From assembly GCA_964645205.1 (NCBI GenBank), contig CAZYBO010000003.1, positions 62,001 through 126,000 of the forward strand: a DNA stretch of 64,000 nt, read 5' to 3'. The stretch comes from CAZYBO01 sp964645205 (GTDB lineage Bacteria; Pseudomonadota; Alphaproteobacteria; Rickettsiales; SXRF01). The translations under genes and the position numbers were made by a program. Each line of letters starts with the position of its first letter. Position 1 is the first letter of the stretch. Below the pieces are notes generated by a model. It saw only the letters and a program-made list of their open reading frames with translations, did not search any database and was not told the DNA's origin. Positions 17,948 to 27,056 of the stretch are shown here, piece by piece.

Positions 17948-17948
17948 A

Positions 17949-18377
17949 TTAGCCTATCTGGTTGACGGCCTGACGCGAAGCGGCGACTTTTTCCGGTGCA
18001 ATAGCGGGCTTGCGTTCTTCTGCAACAGGCGCATCCGGAGCTACAGCGTTGGTCGTCACAGCGGTGGAAGGTGCGGCAATCTGCGCGCCGCCATCTACCG
18101 TTACGGTTGCAGGCGTTGCCGGCGCCGCGTTGGACACGGTAGCGGTTTGCGCGGGCTGCGCGGCAAGCAATTGCTGAGTAACGAGTTGCTGCTGCGCGAG
18201 CGCACCCTGCACGAGCGGAAGCAGGATCGCAACTTCTTGAGCGCTGAGTTCACCACCAAGCTCAAATGCCGCGTTGTTCAGGTCGAGCTGGTTGCCGCTG
18301 GCGATCGCCGCGTTAGCAAGCCCCATCAGACGGGAGACACGTTCCTGTTGCGCTTTGGTAGCAATATCTTCAGCCAT
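17949..18377 (-). CDS. hypothetical protein, Ala/Gln/Thr-rich
   Basis: A 142-aa protein. The first 75 residues are helical and Ala/Gln/Leu-rich. Residues 75-120 form a low-complexity Ala-Pro-Thr-Val linker, and the tail is charged. It lies in the middle of the 18899-17120 operon. The low-complexity composition makes homology hard to judge. Function unknown. Confidence 0.65.
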   Translation of the reverse strand: MAEDIATKAQQERVSRLMGLANAAIASGNQLDLNNAAFELGGELSAQEVAILLPLVQGALAQQQLVTQQLLAAQPAQTATVSNAAPATPATVTVDGGAQIAAPSTAVTTNAVAPDAPVAEERKPAIAPEKVAASRQAVNQIG

Positions 18378-18407
18378 ACATCACCTGTGAAATTAGAGTT
18401 TAAAATA

Positions 18408-18899
18408 TTATGCTTTACCGGCACTTTTGCCGAACTGCGTAAGCGACACATATGCAATGCCTGCACCTGCACCAAGCTCAACTAGCGACTTCACCAACAT
18501 GCCAGCACCCGTGGGTTTTTCTTTGCCTTCTTCATCCAGCCCGGGCGATACCGCACCGACGAAACGGCCAAAATCTTTCAGTCCTTTGCCAACGACGATC
18601 ACGCCGAGACCAGCGCCGGCACCGCGTGCAAACTTACCACCAAGCCCTTTTTCTTTGGCGAAATTGGCTTTGGCCGTATCAATCGTCTTTCTCCAGAATC
18701 CGACCTTTCCAGCCTCAGTCGCAGCAGTTGCTGTAGCGGTTTTTCTTACTTCTTCAGCAAGTTTCGCTTCCGTCTCGGGATCAGATAACCCTGACCGAAG
18801 CGCCTGGTCTGCATCTATCTTGGGAGCAGCCGCCTTGGGAGCAGCGTCTTTGGCTGCATCAGCAGGCTTCTGTTGGGGAGTGTGTGCATCTTCGCTCAT
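18408..18899 (-). CDS. hypothetical protein with glycine-rich hydrophobic segments
   Basis: A 163-aa protein with an acidic Ala-Pro-Lys-rich N-terminus (1-40), an amphipathic helical centre, and two glycine-rich hydrophobic stretches near residues 95-110 (GAGAGLGVIVVGKGL) and 135-155 (LVELGAGAGIAYVSL) that could insert in a membrane. It is the first gene of the three-gene operon behind the Pho-box-like promoter. Similar Gly/Ala-rich hydrophobic stretches occur in the proteins at 27741 and 28713. Function unknown. Confidence 0.68.
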   Translation of the reverse strand: MSEDAHTPQQKPADAAKDAAPKAAAPKIDADQALRSGLSDPETEAKLAEEVRKTATATAATEAGKVGFWRKTIDTAKANFAKEKGLGGKFARGAGAGLGVIVVGKGLKDFGRFVGAVSPGLDEEGKEKPTGAGMLVKSLVELGAGAGIAYVSLTQFGKSAGKA

Positions 18900-18945
18900 A
18901 GCGTTCCTCGTTCATTCTGGAGGTTATTTCGTATACTTACCTATG

Positions 18946-18990
18946 AATATACCTAAAACTGCGCCTATGTGTGTTACAGTTTTATGAAAC
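18946..18990 (-). promoter_or_regulatory. Pho-box-like site and -10 before the 18899-17120 operon
   Basis: The minus strand reads GTTTCAT, AAAA, CTGTAAC (18990-18973), then a 21-nt spacer and TATATT (18951-18946). The 11-bp direct repeat and the 21-nt spacing match the sites before 38064, 40473, 49568 and 58988. Transcription would start near 18939, leaving a leader of about 40 nt that includes a GGAGG-like element at 18920-18924. Confidence 0.6.
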
Positions 18991-19030
18991 TTATATTTCA
19001 ATATGGCCATGTTTGTAATATATCATTTAT

Positions 19031-19465
19031 CTATTTGATAAATAACAAATATTCCTCTTTACGCCGTTTTATCAGGCCGGGCATTTTCCTACCGCCCACA
19101 TGCACCCAGCGGCCAAATTCCTCAGCTGCGGCGCCTGGCAGCGCCTGATTGATGAGGCGGACAAGTTTCGATTTTTCAAATGCTTGACTTCCTACGTTAT
19201 AGCAAAATGACACCAGCGCGTCAAACTGCTGTTGCGATAATGGCATCGTTATGCATCGCCCCACGGCCGCTTCCGCACTGCGCACATCCCGCACGAGCAG
19301 CGCTTCCGCTTCCGCAGGGCTGATTCCAGCCGGTGGGAACCTTTCGCCCGAGCCGATCACGTGCCCATAGCCGATAGTCGTTTTTCCCGCCGGACAAAGA
19401 TAAGGTTTTGCAGAGAATCCTTCAAACCGCTTGATAAGGGCTATGCCCTGTTCCGATGTCTGCAT
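19031..19465 (-). CDS. phage-type lysozyme (endolysin), GH24
   Basis: Cleaves the glycan strands of peptidoglycan. This 144-aa protein has the GH24 catalytic spacing Glu15-x8-Cys24-x5-Thr30 within 'RFEGFSAKPYLCPAGKTT', and the T4-lysozyme-like C-terminal helices. It has no signal peptide, so it needs a holin-like partner for release. It ends the GTA-like minus-strand block, directly behind a small membrane/coiled-coil protein gene. In RcGTA the lysis genes lie apart from the structural cluster, so this placement is more phage-like. Confidence 0.9.
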   Translation of the reverse strand: MQTSEQGIALIKRFEGFSAKPYLCPAGKTTIGYGHVIGSGERFPPAGISPAEAEALLVRDVRSAEAAVGRCITMPLSQQQFDALVSFCYNVGSQAFEKSKLVRLINQALPGAAAEEFGRWVHVGGRKMPGLIKRRKEEYLLFIK

Positions 19466-19469
19466 AAAA

Positions 19470-19730
19470 TTATTTCCTCATCAGCCGCTCATCGATGACG
19501 TCAAGACGACGGCTGATCGTTTCGGTATCGCGCTTTACATTGTCGAGCCGCTCTTCCAGCCGGATAAAACGTTCATTGAGGTTACTGATATTCGTATGCT
19601 CGATTACGGCAACGCGCGCATCAAGACCGGTCGCCCATATGAGAGCGCCGCCCGCCTGCATCGCGATGGCGAGCAGCACGGTCAGTGTAATGCGCCTGTC
19701 GACGCGCCAGTGATTTTGTGTATGGGACAT
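19470..19730 (-). CDS. small membrane protein with coiled coil
   Basis: An 86-aa protein: a short basic N-terminus, one membrane segment (about residues 14-34) and then a heptad-patterned coiled coil to the end (LNERFIRLEERLDNVKRD). It lies between lysozyme and the DUF2793 gene with 4-5 bp gaps. Position and shape suit a lysis accessory or holin-like protein, but that is inference. No sequence family recognised. Confidence 0.6.
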   Translation of the reverse strand: MSHTQNHWRVDRRITLTVLLAIAMQAGGALIWATGLDARVAVIEHTNISNLNERFIRLEERLDNVKRDTETISRRLDVIDERLMRK

Positions 19731-19735
19731 AGGTA

Positions 19736-20668
19736 TTACGCGTCGTCGAGGGTGTTGATGGTGTAGTAGAGCTTCACTGCATGCAGCTTGGCATCGACTG
19801 CAAGGTTATCCGATCCGTTCGTCGCCTCGCGATATACGCGGAAACACACCATATCGCCATCGGCCGGGCTGCCCGCTATGGTGATCGCCGCCGTTTCCGG
19901 GCTGATATACAGATTATTGGTAACGCCGCCCGTATCCGTCACCGTCTGCGCGGTGCCATATGCCGCATCAATAAGTTCGCCGTCGCTTACCGCCACGGCC
20001 TGCATTCCCCACACCACGCCGAAATTGGTAACTGCCGCCGCATGGCTCCATAGGAATTGCGCAGTGACGGTGCCCTCGTTCCAACCCTTTGGCATGGGCA
20101 ACCAGAATTGCGCGTACTCAATCGTAGCTGCATCGAAATCGAGCGTGGAAAGATCAGGACGGTTAGCCGATGTCGCCACCAGCGCCAGCGCCGCACATCC
20201 ACCGGTTGCGGAAGGACGCATCTGCGCCGCAGGAACCGGGTGCGTGCGTTTTGCGCTGATACCAAGCGTAGGGTTTCCCGATACGCCGTTACCGTTGGCA
20301 ACCGTGATCCCGCCGCCGCCGGTGATGGTACGTCCCGCCGTAGCCGCCCAGCTTGCGCCGTTATACGTGTAGCTCAAATCCTCGTCGTTCACCCAAAGCG
20401 TGATGCCCTCGGCGGGCGTGATGAACTGCCAGTTCTGGTCATAATACGCGAGCTTGCCCGCCTGCCCTGTCCACACACCGGTAGGGGCCGCGCCGACGAT
20501 ATACAAATCCCCGCTGGCGGGCGATCCCGGCGGCGCATTGGTGGTACGGCTTTTAGCACCCGTGTTCAAAAACGCGTCGATACGCACCAGCGCCTGATTG
20601 ACGGTAACTTCCTTTTGCGCCTGCGCCTGCTCGACCAGTGTAATGGCCAGATGGTTTGTGCTAGTCAT
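19736..20668 (-). CDS. DUF2793-type phage/GTA protein
   Basis: A 310-aa protein. Residues about 5-95 match the DUF2793 pattern (AQKEVTVNQALVRIDAF; PPGSPASGDLYIV; 'WTGQAGKLAYYDQ-W-F-P-EG'), which occurs in phage and GTA tail-fibre regions of alphaproteobacteria. The rest is beta-rich and could be a receptor-binding or fibre domain. It lies downstream of the gp15-like gene, separated from it by an opposite-strand PH-domain gene. Confidence 0.8.
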   Translation of the reverse strand: MTSTNHLAITLVEQAQAQKEVTVNQALVRIDAFLNTGAKSRTTNAPPGSPASGDLYIVGAAPTGVWTGQAGKLAYYDQNWQFITPAEGITLWVNDEDLSYTYNGASWAATAGRTITGGGGITVANGNGVSGNPTLGISAKRTHPVPAAQMRPSATGGCAALALVATSANRPDLSTLDFDAATIEYAQFWLPMPKGWNEGTVTAQFLWSHAAAVTNFGVVWGMQAVAVSDGELIDAAYGTAQTVTDTGGVTNNLYISPETAAITIAGSPADGDMVCFRVYREATNGSDNLAVDAKLHAVKLYYTINTLDDA

Positions 20669-20713
20669 GCTCTCTCCTTGAAAAATGCAATATTAAACGT
20701 TAGTATCCGCGCC

Positions 20714-21256
20714 ATGCCGACACTTGCAGAAGTCAAACGCCAGATCGAAGCCTTCCCCCAGCGCTATATTTTCTGGACGCAGAAAGAAGTGCGCGCGCTT
20801 CCCGATGTGCTGGATCGCGATGAGCGCGTGCTCGCCGTCACATCCGGTTTGATGGGAGGCGAAACGTGGCTCGCAACCTGCACCAACCGCCGCCTGCTTT
20901 TTTTAAATCGCGGCATGTTTTACGGCCTCAGGCAGGTGCAGCTTCCGCTCGACCGCATCCAGTCCATCGATCATTCCTTCACCATCGTATTCGGCTCGAT
21001 CAGCGTGTGGGACGGCGCATCGTCATTCACGATGAGCATGGTGCTGAAAAGCTCCATTCTGCCGTTCGTGCGTGTCACCGAAGAAGCGATGTTCCTGCTG
21101 CGCAAGGAAATGTCCGGCCAGCGGACACCCGCGCCTGCCGCCGCCGCTGCGCCAGCCGATGTCGCCAGCCAGCTTGCTAAACTTGCCGATTTGAAAGAGC
21201 GCGGACATCTCACCGAGGAAGAGTTTCAGGCGCAGAAGAAAAAACTGCTGGGATAG
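20714..21256 (+). CDS. PH-like domain protein with C-terminal SHOCT motif
   Basis: A 180-aa protein. Residues about 20-125 look like a bacterial PH domain (RRLLFLNRGMFYGL, then 'PLDRIQSIDHS'), followed by an Ala/Pro linker and a C-terminal short helical hairpin 'LAKLADLKERGHLTEEEFQAQKKKLL' that fits SHOCT. It is encoded against the direction of the GTA genes and converges with gp15, leaving 2 bp between stops. It is an insertion relative to the RcGTA order. No role in particles can be inferred. Confidence 0.8.
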   Translation: MPTLAEVKRQIEAFPQRYIFWTQKEVRALPDVLDRDERVLAVTSGLMGGETWLATCTNRRLLFLNRGMFYGLRQVQLPLDRIQSIDHSFTIVFGSISVWDGASSFTMSMVLKSSILPFVRVTEEAMFLLRKEMSGQRTPAPAAAAAPADVASQLAKLADLKERGHLTEEEFQAQKKKLLG

Positions 21257-21258
21257 CG

Positions 21259-24200
21259 TTACACCGTCCCTGCTCCCGCATAGCCCCGCCCGATGATCGA
21301 CGACATCTGGTATATTTTCACGGACACGCTCGCCTGCGGACTGCCGAAGTCAGTGGTTTGCTGCGCGGCGCTATAGACGACTGATGCCGCGGAAATCCCC
21401 GTTATAGTACGCACCACGCTGCTGCCGTTCATAATCTCCACCTCGTAGGCTTCCGCAGCTTCATTGAGCGGTACATCGATACCGTCCTGCCAGTTGCCGC
21501 CCAACCGCGTGCGCCGTACCCAGTTAACGGTAAGATCGCCGCCACCGTCACGCGTGCCTTCGATATGCACCGGGCTGTATGGCCTGAGTGCTGTGCCGCC
21601 ATACGTAAAGTCCTGCGCGGTGGCTAAGGAAAGGCTGCTGCCGAACGTTACGGCTTTGTAGTTGCGCAAAAGACCGGTCAGACCATTGCCGATTACCTGT
21701 CTGCCGATCCTGCCGTCTAACAGGATGAATCGCTCACCCGCCGCATGTGCTCCTATCGCCCATTCCGTGCCCATCCTGCCGCGTAAAAGTCCTGAGAGCG
21801 TATATCTGAACGGCTCAATCAGCGTCGCGGTTTTGAACTGAATAATTTCATTGCCAAGCAAAGCGGCGTTTGCGCCGTTGAGCACGGCAAGTTCAGTAGC
21901 GCTGGATAAGGTTGCTTCGCCGAGCAATACTACGGTTATCGAATTTTTCTCATCGAATATCGCGGTCGTCCCTGCCCCCAACACGCCGGATGCCGTTCCT
22001 ATAGAGGCAGACACAGTAAGGTCGCTGATTCGCCCGTAGCTCGCGCCACCGTCATCAGAACGATAAATCGCGCTGCCCGTCCAGCCGGAAGCAAGGCCTA
22101 CAGCGCCCATGCGGATAACCCCCTTATCGGCGTCGTCACCAGGAAATGCTGGAATATCGAGCAATTCAAGGTGCGTTTTCGGAATGCTCGCGTTCCCCGT
22201 CAGCAATTCCCCACTGCTGGCAGGTGCCGTGTAAAAATCATACGCCGATATGTCTTCCGCTACCGCCTGCACGCGCAGGATGCCCGGCGCCTGCGCACGC
22301 ACCGAGGTAATGCGCATGCGATGCGTGACGCCGCCCACCGTCGCCGTCACCACATCAGTGGGCTCCAGCCGCGCATAAGCGACCGGCAGGTCAAACTGGT
22401 AGGATGTACGCCCCAGCCAATCGGAAAACAGGCGAATGTCGGCGATGTTTTTAGCGATCTGGTCGGCCATTACCAGCGGCAAATCTAGCGTAACGATTTC
22501 ACGCGAAAGCGTCGCCTCACGCTGGGAATATTGCGTAGAGTTCTGGTAATTGAGCAAACGGTCAAGATAAACAACGTTCACGCGCTTTGGCAGCTCGATT
22601 TCCTGCGCACGCGTAATCTTGAATAATTCGCCGTTATCCGTACCCTGCCGGGGTATCATGTCATTCTGCGGAATAGATTGCACCGACGGCGCGCCGCGTG
22701 ATAAAAATTTGAGTACGTAATCCGATTCTACCACATCAAAATAGTACGCATGCTGCAAGGTTTCCAGCGTATCGCGTACCGTTTGCTGTGTCGCAATCAC
22801 ATACCCTTCCAACTGGTCGCTGATCCTGCTGACATCGATATCCGATGCTTCAAGCCCGCTGCGCATGCACAAATCGGCAGTAACGGCTGCAAGGCTTGAA
22901 AGTCCGAGCTTGCCCTGCACCCAATGCCCCGTTTTCCACGCCGCACCATCCGACCATACCGACGTCAGGTCAGGCCAATAAGGAAACGGGCGCGCATCCC
23001 ACGCCCACACGAACATCTTTTCCACCATCGCAGATGCTTTCCATTGCTGCTCGGTAGCGATTAACGCCGCACGCTGCGCACGAAAATCTATGCGGCCTTT
23101 TGAGAAGTAGGGAAAACCGCTAAGCGAGCTGCTGGGGTCGTAAAATACATTCGGCTGGTTGCTGGCGCCATCCACGCTCGGAAACCCGTACTCGGTAAAC
23201 CAGATTTTTTTCATCTGCGATGTCCACGCCGTGGTGGAAGCATCGGGATTGGTGTGGGTGTTGTTCCAGAACCACGCAAGGTTTTTCCATGCATATGCCG
23301 CACTGAGACTGGCCGTAGCTGTACGGGCGGGGTCAGTATAATAAAAATCATACCCCTCGCCGGATGTCCATCCCGCCTTGATGCCGTCTATGTCATAACC
23401 GCTCTGCGGTGCATCGGTCAGCGGGAAATAGGCGTCGATGCCGATCATATCGATGTCCGGCGACGCCCATAGCGAATCGAGATTATACCAGCCGCCGTCC
23501 GTGTGGTGGTATTCCGACCAGTCAGCGGCGTACGTGATTTTTACGCCGCCACCCAGCGTACTTTTTACCGATGCCGCAAGGCTCGCAAGCGCCATTACTG
23601 CCGGATACACACCCGGGCTTGCACTGACCTTGGTCAACCCCTTCAGTTCGGAACCGATGATGAATGCATCCACTCGTCCGAACACAAGACTCGCGTAATG
23701 ATTGATGAAATCGTTATAACCGTAGGTTTTCGTAAAAAAACTGGCTACTGAAGCGGCGCTTCCAGTCAATTCACCGCGCCACGGCTTACCGCTCATATCC
23801 ATGAACATCATCGGGTAGAACGCGATTTTATACCCGCGAGCCAGCAGCGCGTCGAGGAAACGGATTATCCCGTTATCATCGGGCGTCCCGCCATATTGCG
23901 GCGTTCCACTTACCAGCGTTATCTGGCGCGCCGTGCTGCGCGTAAAACCGGAAACTTGCCAGGTATCGGGTGAGGTCGTCGCGCCGCTCTGGTATTCGAC
24001 GCCGGGCTTCACGACACAACTGGCGGCATCCAGCGTATCACCGAACCATGACACCACAACAGATACCCACTCTACATTGGGCAATGTCTCCGCAAGCTGG
24101 TCAAGTGACAACAGCGCATTAGCCTTTCCATAAGCATTATGCATGTTCAGCACGCTCTGGCTACCCTGCTGTACCCAGTCAGAACCTACCACAGCACCAG

Positions 24201-24936
24201 GTATTTTATACTCCACCTGGGTATCGTATACGTACTCACCAGCGCCGGGTATCATGACTATGCCGGTAATCATCTCCTCAAGTATTTCGTCGTTGTAATC
24301 AGGATAAAGCGCCTTCTTCTTTACCTCGAACGTAAAATTCGGAATGCGGTTTCCAAAATCGCCCAGCGGAAAATCTTCCAGTACCACGTAGGCAAGTCCG
24401 CGATACGCAGGCGTATTGCCAACACCCTCATAGGATTCGATCATCGTATCGGGAAGTTGCGATTCACTGCCTTTATAGATACGCATGGTATATTGCGAAA
24501 GATCAAGTTGCTTGGCATCCGCCCATATGCGCAACACCTCATTTATTTCTCCTTCGCATATGGCTATAGCCAGCGTAACAGAATAGCTGTAGCTGGTAGA
24601 GCTTTGCGTGACTTTCCCGCCGCCACCCTTGCCTCCTGCCGTGCTGGTGGAAGTAGATGCGGCCTCGCTGATCGGACGTGACCAGATTATGTTACCGCCG
24701 ATGCGCACGGTACCGTAGACGATAGGAATCATCTTGCCATAGGTGGATGTCTGTACGCCGAGATCGGTCAGCCGCGCACCATGCCTTCCGCGTAATTTAA
24801 CCGTAGGTGAAAGAAACGTACTGTCTGCGATACGCCCGATGGTCTGGCCAAAACGCGCGCCGATGCCAGCCCCCATGGGTATGCCGGTAGCCGCGCCCAC
24901 GGCAGAGCCCGCGGCGCTTAATATAATTGATGCCAT
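21259..24936 (-). CDS. GTA gp15-like tail/host-specificity protein
   Basis: At 1225 aa this is the largest gene of the cluster. The N-terminus is hydrophobic and Gly-rich. The centre (about 400-760) fits the GTA TIM-barrel-like domain (DAFIIGSELKGLTKV; 'ITYAADWSEYHH'; 'IDMIGIDAYFPL'), and the following region fits the phage tail domain found in RcGTA ORFg15. It is presumed to form the tail tip or hub that contacts the recipient. It follows the gp14-like peptidase gene by 18 bp. The length agrees with RcGTA gp15 (about 1300 aa), and the frame is intact. Confidence 0.92.
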   Translation of the reverse strand: MASIILSAAGSAVGAATGIPMGAGIGARFGQTIGRIADSTFLSPTVKLRGRHGARLTDLGVQTSTYGKMIPIVYGTVRIGGNIIWSRPISEAASTSTSTAGGKGGGGKVTQSSTSYSYSVTLAIAICEGEINEVLRIWADAKQLDLSQYTMRIYKGSESQLPDTMIESYEGVGNTPAYRGLAYVVLEDFPLGDFGNRIPNFTFEVKKKALYPDYNDEILEEMITGIVMIPGAGEYVYDTQVEYKIPGAVVGSDWVQQGSQSVLNMHNAYGKANALLSLDQLAETLPNVEWVSVVVSWFGDTLDAASCVVKPGVEYQSGATTSPDTWQVSGFTRSTARQITLVSGTPQYGGTPDDNGIIRFLDALLARGYKIAFYPMMFMDMSGKPWRGELTGSAASVASFFTKTYGYNDFINHYASLVFGRVDAFIIGSELKGLTKVSASPGVYPAVMALASLAASVKSTLGGGVKITYAADWSEYHHTDGGWYNLDSLWASPDIDMIGIDAYFPLTDAPQSGYDIDGIKAGWTSGEGYDFYYTDPARTATASLSAAYAWKNLAWFWNNTHTNPDASTTAWTSQMKKIWFTEYGFPSVDGASNQPNVFYDPSSSLSGFPYFSKGRIDFRAQRAALIATEQQWKASAMVEKMFVWAWDARPFPYWPDLTSVWSDGAAWKTGHWVQGKLGLSSLAAVTADLCMRSGLEASDIDVSRISDQLEGYVIATQQTVRDTLETLQHAYYFDVVESDYVLKFLSRGAPSVQSIPQNDMIPRQGTDNGELFKITRAQEIELPKRVNVVYLDRLLNYQNSTQYSQREATLSREIVTLDLPLVMADQIAKNIADIRLFSDWLGRTSYQFDLPVAYARLEPTDVVTATVGGVTHRMRITSVRAQAPGILRVQAVAEDISAYDFYTAPASSGELLTGNASIPKTHLELLDIPAFPGDDADKGVIRMGAVGLASGWTGSAIYRSDDGGASYGRISDLTVSASIGTASGVLGAGTTAIFDEKNSITVVLLGEATLSSATELAVLNGANAALLGNEIIQFKTATLIEPFRYTLSGLLRGRMGTEWAIGAHAAGERFILLDGRIGRQVIGNGLTGLLRNYKAVTFGSSLSLATAQDFTYGGTALRPYSPVHIEGTRDGGGDLTVNWVRRTRLGGNWQDGIDVPLNEAAEAYEVEIMNGSSVVRTITGISAASVVYSAAQQTTDFGSPQASVSVKIYQMSSIIGRGYAGAGTV

Positions 24937-24954
24937 GTGTATGAATCCGTAAGG

Positions 24955-25416
24955 CTAGGGTTGACTTGAGATGCTATACGCGCAGGCGATCGACGATTTC
25001 CATTTATCGTCCATACTATGTTCGACAACTGCCCGGGCAGGCGCATAGGCATGGATAATCCCAAGCCCGTCCCGATAGTCTGTTACTATGGCAAGGTGCT
25101 GTGGTGATCTATCCACGAAAAGCAAAAGTATATTTCCAGCTAATATACCCGTTACTGGTATAGGGTATAATGTTTCACTGAGCTTTTTTTTAAGCGCTTC
25201 TGTATCTGGACTATGTGTATAGTCAGTGCGATCGAGCGATGTCATAGGCATGCCATTAGCAAGACGAATATTGAGCTCATCTGCCACCCCCATCAGTAAA
25301 CCCAAGCAGTCGACACCGCCTTTATGAGCACCGTTCTTCTTTAGCCTGCCCTGATGATGAAATCGCGTACCAAGCCAGCTCCGCGCGGACGCGACAATGC
25401 GAGCCTCGGTAAGCAT
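24955..25416 (-). CDS. GTA gp14-like NlpC/P60 peptidase
   Basis: A 153-aa tail-associated cell-wall peptidase. 'ARSWLGTRFHHQGR ... GVDCLGLL' holds the catalytic cysteine of the NlpC/P60 fold, and 'PQHLAIVTD' the histidine. This is the family placed between gp13 and gp15 in RcGTA. It presumably opens peptidoglycan at the tail tip. A DUF2335 gene and a small gene lie between it and gp13, an insertion relative to RcGTA. Confidence 0.88.
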   Translation of the reverse strand: MLTEARIVASARSWLGTRFHHQGRLKKNGAHKGGVDCLGLLMGVADELNIRLANGMPMTSLDRTDYTHSPDTEALKKKLSETLYPIPVTGILAGNILLLFVDRSPQHLAIVTDYRDGLGIIHAYAPARAVVEHSMDDKWKSSIACAYSISSQP

Positions 25417-25443
25417 AAAAATAAGATCGAAACAGGGTTGGTT

Positions 25444-25956
25444 TTATTCGGGTTGCTGCGTCTCGGACGGCTGCTGCTCTTTTTGCGGGCGGAAATGCGT
25501 GCGCATCGTAGGGCGCGCGAACAGGGGACGCTGCCCCATGCTCTTGGCATACGCCCAGACAAGCCCCGACATGCAGACAATAGACATGCCAAAAATCCAG
25601 ATGAAGGCGGCGATATTAGCATTGCCGTACATCCCGATCACGGTGGCAGACACGAATACAGCGACCGCAATCAGGAAGCCAAGCACCTGACCTAAAATGC
25701 TTGAATAACTATGAATGCGCAGTGCCTGATATTCCCATTCATGGCGGTGCTTCTGCTCGGTCTCGAACATGGCGAGGATCATTTTAGCAGAGCCTTCCAC
25801 CACGTAATTATAGCTTTCCAGCACTTCGGGATGCGGCAGTATTTCTACGGTGCGGTTCTGGATGCGATCACGGTTTCCACGATTATAGTAGCCGCCGGCT
25901 TTGCGGGGCTTCTGCTCGTAGGGCTGCTGTTCGCTATCTGGGGTCTCTTCGTTCAT
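25444..25956 (-). CDS. DUF2335 membrane protein
   Basis: A 170-aa protein. It fits DUF2335: 'ILPHPEVLESYNYVVEGSAKMILAMFETEQKHRHEWE' (about residues 38-75) is the conserved entry, followed by two membrane segments (about 88-108 and 115-135) and a Gln/Pro-rich polar tail. Family function is unknown. It sits inside the tail module, so it is an added gene. It overlaps the end of the preceding small gene by 23 bp. Confidence 0.75.
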   Translation of the reverse strand: MNEETPDSEQQPYEQKPRKAGGYYNRGNRDRIQNRTVEILPHPEVLESYNYVVEGSAKMILAMFETEQKHRHEWEYQALRIHSYSSILGQVLGFLIAVAVFVSATVIGMYGNANIAAFIWIFGMSIVCMSGLVWAYAKSMGQRPLFARPTMRTHFRPQKEQQPSETQQPE

Positions 25957-26131
25957 AATCCGCTTCTGTTTTTAAATGCCCGATAACGTCTTCTATATCC
26001 TTGCCTATATTCTGCCAATCGGCGCGAAAACCCTCGCCGGAGTTACGGTAAGGATAGCGGTAAAGCATGGGCGCCCCCACCGTTTTCAGAACCGACAGCA
26101 AGCCCGCCACAAAATCGCGCACGATATTCAT
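25934..26131 (-). CDS. small hypothetical protein, 65 aa
   Basis: Starts MNIVRDFVAGLLSVLKTVG, an amphipathic or weakly hydrophobic helix, then a basic-aromatic stretch (MLYRYPYRNSGEGFRADW) and an acidic helix. A GTG start at 26140 is also possible. Its stop lies inside the start of the DUF2335 gene, suggesting translational coupling. No clear ribosome binding site, so this is only moderately supported. Confidence 0.5.
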   Translation of the reverse strand: MNIVRDFVAGLLSVLKTVGAPMLYRYPYRNSGEGFRADWQNIGKDIEDVIGHLKTEADYERRDPR

Positions 26132-26187
26132 ATCGCGCACACTACCGGATTTTTCTGCTTAATCAAATGCAAAAGGGTAAACAATCA

Positions 26188-27054
26188 TTACCAGTCACTG
26201 CGTGTGCCAGCCGTCTCCAGCATGCGGTCGATGCCCGGAACATGCGGCTCACCGCGAAAATTTACTGCATTGGCGAACCGTGATATGCAGGTTTGTATCG
26301 TTTTGTCACATCCTTTGCTTAAGCTATAGCTGTCGCCGATACCGATAGCGTAGGGCATGGGAAGTGCGAATGTCAGCTTTCCACCACTGGTACTGCTGTA
26401 GCTATATTCCTTCACTTCAATCGAAAGCCCGTTATTGGCGCCGCTGGTAAAGGTCAATAAGCCGAAAGAAAAAAGACCTGAGGCTTCCGTGCGCGTGCTG
26501 TCGGTGAATTCCTGATACGAAGTCACGCCGGTTGCGGTGCCGATTACCGTATGCGAAGCAATTGCCACCTTGCATCGCGAGTCACCAAGCGTTGCCCGGC
26601 ACGATGGCGAAAACAGCTCCCCGATCGTTTGCGAGAGACGCTGCGTAAGCCCCCTCACCTCAGCGACGAATTGCTGGCGATGCAGCGATACTTCACCCAG
26701 CCAGCCACGCCGTAGCTTTAGGTTGCCTTGTGAGAGATCGTTATAATTCACTTGGAAAATCTCGATCTCAGCAAAATCGTATGCTCCAGCGAGAATCTCG
26801 CTCTCGGTAATGCTGCCGGCGGCAAGCACGCCTTCTACATCCAGATTATCCACGTTCAGCGTGGTATTATTTTCAATAGCGCTGGGAGTGAAACCCGATG
26901 CTGCTTTATAGGTAACGGTTTCAAACAGAATATCACGGTCGTGATCGGTAAATCCCATAGTAACGCTGTCACGGCGCGTAAGTTTCCAGCAGGTCGCAAG
27001 CGTAGTAACCTCTCCTGCTATATGGACGGCGAGCGCGTTGCTGATTTGCTTCAT
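26188..27054 (-). CDS. GTA gp13-like protein (DUF2163)
   Basis: A 288-aa tail protein. The pattern 'TTLATCWKLTRRDSVTMGFTDHD' at the N-terminus, 'TLNVDNLDVEG', 'GWLGEV' and the Cys-containing 'SPSCRATLGDSRC' are characteristic of DUF2163, the RcGTA gp13 family. The tail end has 'GCDKTIQTCISRF-N-NFRGEP-VPG', also conserved. It follows gp12 by 2 bp and is probably translated with it. The cysteines may bind an Fe-S cluster, as has been proposed for this family. Confidence 0.9.
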   Translation of the reverse strand: MKQISNALAVHIAGEVTTLATCWKLTRRDSVTMGFTDHDRDILFETVTYKAASGFTPSAIENNTTLNVDNLDVEGVLAAGSITESEILAGAYDFAEIEIFQVNYNDLSQGNLKLRRGWLGEVSLHRQQFVAEVRGLTQRLSQTIGELFSPSCRATLGDSRCKVAIASHTVIGTATGVTSYQEFTDSTRTEASGLFSFGLLTFTSGANNGLSIEVKEYSYSSTSGGKLTFALPMPYAIGIGDSYSLSKGCDKTIQTCISRFANAVNFRGEPHVPGIDRMLETAGTRSDW

Positions 27055-27056
27055 AC